Shown here piece by piece: positions 5,623-8,537 of a stretch of DNA of 8,537 nucleotides. Numbering within the stretch: position 1 is the stretch's first letter; each line of letters opens with the position of its first letter. The stretch covers positions 1 through 8,537 of the forward strand of contig CATPAS010000057.1 in assembly GCA_955652075.1 (NCBI GenBank), in the 5' to 3' direction. Position numbers and translations under genes: made by a program. The notes below the pieces were generated by a model that worked only from the letters and a program-made list of their open reading frames with translations, did not search any database and was not told the origin of the DNA. Source of the stretch: an uncultured Gaiellaceae bacterium. GTDB taxonomy: Bacteria; Actinomycetota; Thermoleophilia; Gaiellales; Gaiellaceae.

Positions 5623-6522
5623 GTGGTCGGAACTGCATGCATTAGCAGCAGGAGGCTCGCCTTCGTCCTCACGGCCGCGGTCCCTTTCCTTGCGCTTGGC
5701 TCCGCAGAGCCGGCTTCATCGACGAACTCGCTGCCGCCGGGCGGAGGGTGGCACGCTGCGAGCTATCGCGTAAACGGCGCAAGCCCGGTTCTCATGGGTG
5801 TCCGCCGCTCTAACGGTTCCACGGCGTATGTCGCCTGGATAGACCACACGGCTACGAGGCTCGCCCTGTATCCGGGGCTGCGTGACCCTCCGTTCGCATC
5901 GCCGCGCGGACGCGGAGAGGTGCCGTCAGGCCAGCGCTGGCGCTTGCTCGCGACGTTCAACGGAGGATTCAAGTCCTCCGCCGGCGCCGGCGGCTTCGTC
6001 GTCAACGGACGCGTGGACGAGCCGCTGAGGACCGGATTCGGGACTCTCGTCGAGTTACCCGACGGGAGCCACGCGATTCTCAAGTGGGAAGGAAGGCAGA
6101 AGCCCAGCACACTCGTGCTCGCGCGCCAGAATCTTCCACCGCTTGTCTGGGCCGGCCGCCCGAGTCGCGCTGCAGCGGACGTCGCGCTCTGGGGTGCGAC
6201 GCTCGGAGGCGGCGCCGCCGTCTGGCGCACGGCAGTCGGCGTCACGCAACTTGGTGATCTCGTCTTCGCAGCAGCCGGCGGCCAGACACCCTCGTCGCTC
6301 GCTGCCCTGATGGTCCAGCTCGGCGCCGTCCGTGCGATTGAGCTCGACATCAATCCCGAGTGGGCGTCCTTCGACGGATACCTGTCCCGTGGCGGCCGCA
6401 GGCCGGTTGAGGTCGTTCCGAATGCGCAACAGAGCGCGTACCGCTTCCTCACGCCGAACAACCGCGACTTCTTCGCCGTGTACACGCGGACGGGCGGGGG
6501 CCCGTTCGTCCCATTCCGTTAG
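5623..6522 (+). CDS. Secreted phosphodiester glycosidase family protein (NAGPA/DUF2233-like)
   Basis: 299 aa beginning at GTG. A signal peptide is visible: SSRR (8-11), a hydrophobic core (LAFVLTAAVPFLALG, 12-26) and a small-residue cleavage region near SAEPAS. The mature protein has ATFNGGF (110-116), GGFVVNGR (123-130), WRTAVGV (201-207) and AIELDINPEW (238-247), which follow the NAGPA-like (PF09992) order of NGGF, RTAxG and a C-terminal LD motif. Characterised family members cleave sugar phosphodiester bonds, or are linked to cell-wall polysaccharide attachment. The final motif is LDINPEW rather than the commonest LDGGGS. The protein ends with PFVPFR shortly after the domain, so it is a single-domain enzyme. 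The GTG lies 8 nt after the hydrolase stop with no strong Shine-Dalgarno, so coupled translation is likely. It could hydrolyse teichoic-acid-like or glycolipid material, but this is inference. Confidence 0.85.
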   Translation: MVGTACISSRRLAFVLTAAVPFLALGSAEPASSTNSLPPGGGWHAASYRVNGASPVLMGVRRSNGSTAYVAWIDHTATRLALYPGLRDPPFASPRGRGEVPSGQRWRLLATFNGGFKSSAGAGGFVVNGRVDEPLRTGFGTLVELPDGSHAILKWEGRQKPSTLVLARQNLPPLVWAGRPSRAAADVALWGATLGGGAAVWRTAVGVTQLGDLVFAAAGGQTPSSLAALMVQLGAVRAIELDINPEWASFDGYLSRGGRRPVEVVPNAQQSAYRFLTPNNRDFFAVYTRTGGGPFVPFR

Positions 6523-7149
6523 CTAGCAGCCGCCGGGCGGCCCATACCGTCCCCTCCCGGGCGCCGGCTCGTACACCGTCCCCGGCCGGTCGAACTCCGC
6601 GAGATGGACGACGTACCACTCGCCGCGCCACGAGATCAGCGAGTAAATCCCGAACGATCGAAGCTGGCCGCGCTGCCGGTAGACCAGGCGGGATCCTGGG
6701 GCATGCCAATAGCCGATCCGGTTGAAACAGTGGCCGGGGTTGATCCACGCCCATTGCCGCGGCACCGAGACGTATAGAAAGGTCGCGCGGCCCGCCTCGC
6801 GGCCGAGGAGCGCATGCGCGGCCCGGATGTCAGCCCCGAACGCGCCGAGGAGACGGTCGCGATAGTCCGCTGCGGGATCGGAGATCTGCTTCACCTTGAG
6901 GTAGGCAGAGCGCGGGAAGAACGCTGGCATCGCAGGCTGAAGCGAGTCGGCGACGATCCCGTTCCACAGGGCGGTCATTTGCGCACGGAACCCTCGCGTG
7001 CTCGTCGACGGGAGCGCGCGCGTCTGCGGGAGCTTCCCCGGATCAGACGTGCGACCTATCGCGAGGCCGCTACCTGCCACCGCGGCGAGAAACACCGCAG
7101 CGGCCACGACCGTGGCAACGGCGACGCGTTCGAGCCTTCGCGAGCCCAT
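6523..7149 (-). CDS. Conserved-looking exported/membrane-anchored protein of unknown function, 208 aa
   Basis: No family is recognised with confidence. Residues 1-31 (start MGSRRLERVA, then VATVVAAAVFLAAVAGSGLAIG) form a signal peptide or N-terminal membrane anchor. The rest is an extracytoplasmic domain rich in aromatic residues: ALWNGIV, MPAFFPRSAYLKVKQI, PADYRDRLLGAFGADIRAAH, WAWINPGHCFNRIGYWHAPG, LRSFGIYSLISWRGEWYVVHL. A compact globular fold is likely, probably mixed alpha/beta, and the sequence does not look like a shadow frame: it has ordinary amino-acid use, not Arg-rich. It ends in GRYGPPGGC with a terminal Cys. The ATG at 7149 is preferred to a TTG 12 nt upstream; neither has a Shine-Dalgarno. 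It is 42 nt downstream of a small membrane peptide in the same direction and convergent, with no gap, with the glycosidase. Confidence 0.82.
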   Translation of the reverse strand: MGSRRLERVAVATVVAAAVFLAAVAGSGLAIGRTSDPGKLPQTRALPSTSTRGFRAQMTALWNGIVADSLQPAMPAFFPRSAYLKVKQISDPAADYRDRLLGAFGADIRAAHALLGREAGRATFLYVSVPRQWAWINPGHCFNRIGYWHAPGSRLVYRQRGQLRSFGIYSLISWRGEWYVVHLAEFDRPGTVYEPAPGRGRYGPPGGC

Positions 7150-7191
7150 GGGCGGAGTCAAGCAGGCCGGACGGCTCGGGGACCGTGGCTA

Positions 7192-7287
7192 TCACAGGAG
7201 ACCGCGGTAGAAGCCGACGACCACGATCAGCACGGCGGCGGCGATCAGCACGGCGAGCAGGATCCCCACCCACTTGACGAGGGTCAA
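7192..7287 (-). CDS. Putative 31-aa single-span membrane peptide
   Basis: A TTG at 7287 opens a frame reading LTLVKWVGILLAVLIAAA then VLIVVVGFYRGLL, with tandem stops TGA and TAG. One Lys before and one Arg after an about 20-residue hydrophobic stretch give a clean single transmembrane helix. AAGGAG lies only 2 nt before the TTG, closer than usual. The TTG overlaps (TTGA) the stop of another frame that ends in AKRFMKEP, so either the start is coupled to an upstream small ORF or the true protein is longer and a base has been lost. No family recognised. It lies 42 nt before the 208-aa exported protein and may act with it in the membrane. Support is the hydrophobic profile and position only. Confidence 0.45.
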   Translation of the reverse strand: MTLVKWVGILLAVLIAAAVLIVVVGFYRGLL

Positions 7288-7350
7288 GGCTCCTTCATGA
7301 ACCGCTTTGCTGCCTCGGCCCAGTATGGGTCTCGTCCTGGTCGTTGATCG

Positions 7351-7370
7351 CGTCCCTCGAATGAGGGACG
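7351..7370. repeat. Perfect inverted repeat (8-bp arms, 4-nt loop) in the divergent intergenic region
   Basis: Arms CGTCCCTC (7351-7358) and GAGGGACG (7363-7370) are exactly complementary, with loop GAAT between. There is no T-tract on either side, so it does not look like an intrinsic terminator. It lies between the 31-aa peptide start (7287) and the NlpC/P60 start (7494), and suits either an operator for a dimeric regulator or a hairpin in one of the two 5' leaders. Confidence 0.55.
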
Positions 7371-7475
7371 GGTAGGCGATGCCGTCAGCCGATGATCCCA
7401 CTTGTCCTCCGGCGGTGTGGACGACGACGACGACAACTGATCCGCGCTGATGCAGCGGCCACAGCGCCCGACCGC

Positions 7476-7482
7476 AAGGGAG
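7476..7482 (+). promoter_or_regulatory. Shine-Dalgarno for the NlpC/P60 gene
   Basis: AAGGGAG ends 11 nt before the ATG at 7494; spacing is at the long end of normal. It supports this ATG over the one at 7450, which is in a different frame. Confidence 0.5.
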
Positions 7483-7493
7483 CGAAAGCGCAG

Positions 7494-8537
7494 ATGGCAC
7501 GACGACACCTCACTTTCCGAAGGACGGACGGCTGGGAGTACGGCCACGACGGCAGCGCAGCCGACGAGCAGCCACTCACGCCGGCGAAGAGACGACGTAC
7601 GCTCGCAGCCATCGCCACCACGGTCTGCTTCGCAGCCACGGCGGTAACGGCGCTCGCCGACAACAGCACGTCCCTGACGCCCGACGGCTCCGCCACGCCG
7701 AGCGCCGCGGATGCGTCGACGTCGAGCGCTACGCAGCCATCCACGCCGGCGCCCGCCGCCGACCCTGCGAACCAGCCGCCGAATCCCGAGCCGAATGCCG
7801 GAAGCTCCTCGACACCGGCGCCGACCGCAAGCCCATCAACGCCTGCGGGCCCCGCGGCCGGATCCTCGGATGCTGCTGCTGCGATCGCAGCGCCGGCAAC
7901 ACCGGCAGCAACGGCCGCCGACTCATCGGTGGCACCTGCCACGACGGACACCACCTCGAGTGCAACGCCGAGCGCTCCCGACGCATCGCTCTCGGCCGAT
8001 GCGTTGACTCCGATCAGGACCTTCTCTGCCCCTGCGACGCTGCCTCGCTCGGTCGCGCCGAACCGCCGGCCAATCCACAAGCCGGCGGCGTACCACCGCA
8101 GCCGTTCCACGACCGCCTTGCACAGCGCGTATGCATTGCCGCCGCTTCCGTTTCCGCTCCCCATGTTCGACGTGAGAGCGTGGGAGACAGGCCACCCGGC
8201 GGCGCCGAAAGGCGAGGCTGCAGTTGCGATCGCAGAGCACTACCTCGGCGTCCGGTACGTCTGGGGCGGCGCGGATCCGCTGAACGGGTTCGACTGCTCC
8301 GGGCTGACGCAGTTCGTGTACGCGCAACTCGGAGTGCAGCTTCCGCACTACGCAGCAACCCAATGGAACATGGGCCACAGAGTGGATCCCGGTCAACTGG
8401 AGCCCGGCGACCTGGTCTTCTTCGAGCCGCGCCTCGACGGCCCCGGCCACGTCGGCATCTACGTCGGCAACGACCAGTTCATCGCGGCGCCGCGCACAGG
8501 TGACGTCGTCCGGGTCGGCAGCCTCTCCTCCGTCGCC
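7494..8537 (+). CDS. NlpC/P60 peptidoglycan endopeptidase with membrane segment and long PAST linker (partial, C-terminus beyond right edge)
   Basis: 348 residues are present and the frame is open to the edge. Order: a charged N-terminus with AKRRR (31-35), a hydrophobic stretch TLAAIATTVCFAATAVTALA (36-55) acting as signal peptide or anchor, a Pro/Ala/Ser/Thr-rich linker of low complexity (about 57-180), a basic region (184-205), then the NlpC/P60 domain from about 240. The domain shows YVWGG (255-259), FDCSG with nucleophile Cys268 (266-270), LPHYAATQW (283-291), LEPGDLVFF (302-310) and GHVGIYVG with His319 (318-325). These enzymes cleave the D-Glu to diaminopimelate bond of wall peptides and act outside the cell. 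The linker would let the catalytic domain reach into the wall. The third catalytic position, 12 residues after His319, is Ala331 instead of a polar residue. The long minus-strand Ala/Gly-rich frame over the linker is its shadow. Confidence 0.92.
   Translation, partial: MARRHLTFRRTDGWEYGHDGSAADEQPLTPAKRRRTLAAIATTVCFAATAVTALADNSTSLTPDGSATPSAADASTSSATQPSTPAPAADPANQPPNPEPNAGSSSTPAPTASPSTPAGPAAGSSDAAAAIAAPATPAATAADSSVAPATTDTTSSATPSAPDASLSADALTPIRTFSAPATLPRSVAPNRRPIHKPAAYHRSRSTTALHSAYALPPLPFPLPMFDVRAWETGHPAAPKGEAAVAIAEHYLGVRYVWGGADPLNGFDCSGLTQFVYAQLGVQLPHYAATQWNMGHRVDPGQLEPGDLVFFEPRLDGPGHVGIYVGNDQFIAAPRTGDVVRVGSLSSVA

Noticed and set aside
5763..6485. 240-codon minus-strand frame
   Set aside because: Antisense to the glycosidase, which has a signal peptide and family motifs.
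7351..7370. Intrinsic terminator
   Set aside because: A perfect stem is present but no T-run follows on either strand, and it sits upstream of both flanking genes.
7420..7436. Short GAC repeat
   Set aside because: Five GAC units in G+C-rich DNA are likely chance; no extended tandem structure.
7288..7493. c-di-AMP (ydaO-type) riboswitch before the NlpC/P60 gene
   Set aside because: Such riboswitches often precede actinobacterial wall-hydrolase genes, so I looked for their conserved blocks by eye and did not find them. A covariance-model search would settle it.
7385..8164. 259-codon minus-strand Ala/Gly/Val-rich frame, superficially like a PE_PGRS or surface protein
   Set aside because: Mirror image of the Pro/Ala/Ser/Thr linker of the NlpC/P60 protein; its repeats follow from GCC/GCG/ACG codons on the plus strand.

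Overview
High-G+C DNA with GTG and TTG starts, very short intergenic gaps and a strong G/C third-position bias. Several gene families here, notably an acVLRF1-type release-factor-like protein, point to an actinobacterium. A deep-branching class such as Thermoleophilia is my best guess from gene content; this is inference, not a measured placement. No rRNA, tRNA, CRISPR array, transposase or phage gene is visible, so this looks like chromosomal DNA.

Left half (1-4479, all minus strand). Read in transcription order there is a 71-aa unknown protein (4479-4264), an acVLRF1-like eRF1-fold protein (4182-3565), a histone-deacetylase-fold zinc amidohydrolase (3529-2456), an M28 di-zinc peptidase with a PA domain (2459-600), and an S66 LD-carboxypeptidase/MccF-like serine peptidase (586 to beyond the left edge). 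The last four are separated by 35 nt, a 4-nt GTGA overlap, and 13 nt, so they are probably one transcript. Three consecutive enzymes cleave amide bonds by unrelated mechanisms. This suggests breakdown or detoxification of acetylated amines and peptides, with a translation-rescue-like protein at the head.

Middle (4634-6522, plus strand). Two exported proteins sit 8 nt apart: an alpha/beta-hydrolase with a Ser-Asp-His triad and a phosphodiester glycosidase (NAGPA/DUF2233-type). The 154-nt divergent region between 4480 and 4633 must hold promoters for both directions.

Right part (6523-8537). On the minus strand a 31-aa single-helix membrane peptide precedes a 208-aa secreted or membrane-anchored protein of unknown function. 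The stop codon of the latter abuts the stop of the glycosidase with no base between. Divergent from the peptide is a plus-strand NlpC/P60 cell-wall hydrolase with a membrane segment and a long Pro/Ala/Ser/Thr linker, running off the right edge. The 206-nt region between them carries a perfect 8-bp inverted repeat. Envelope and peptidoglycan functions therefore flank the window on both sides (S66 at the left, NlpC/P60 at the right).
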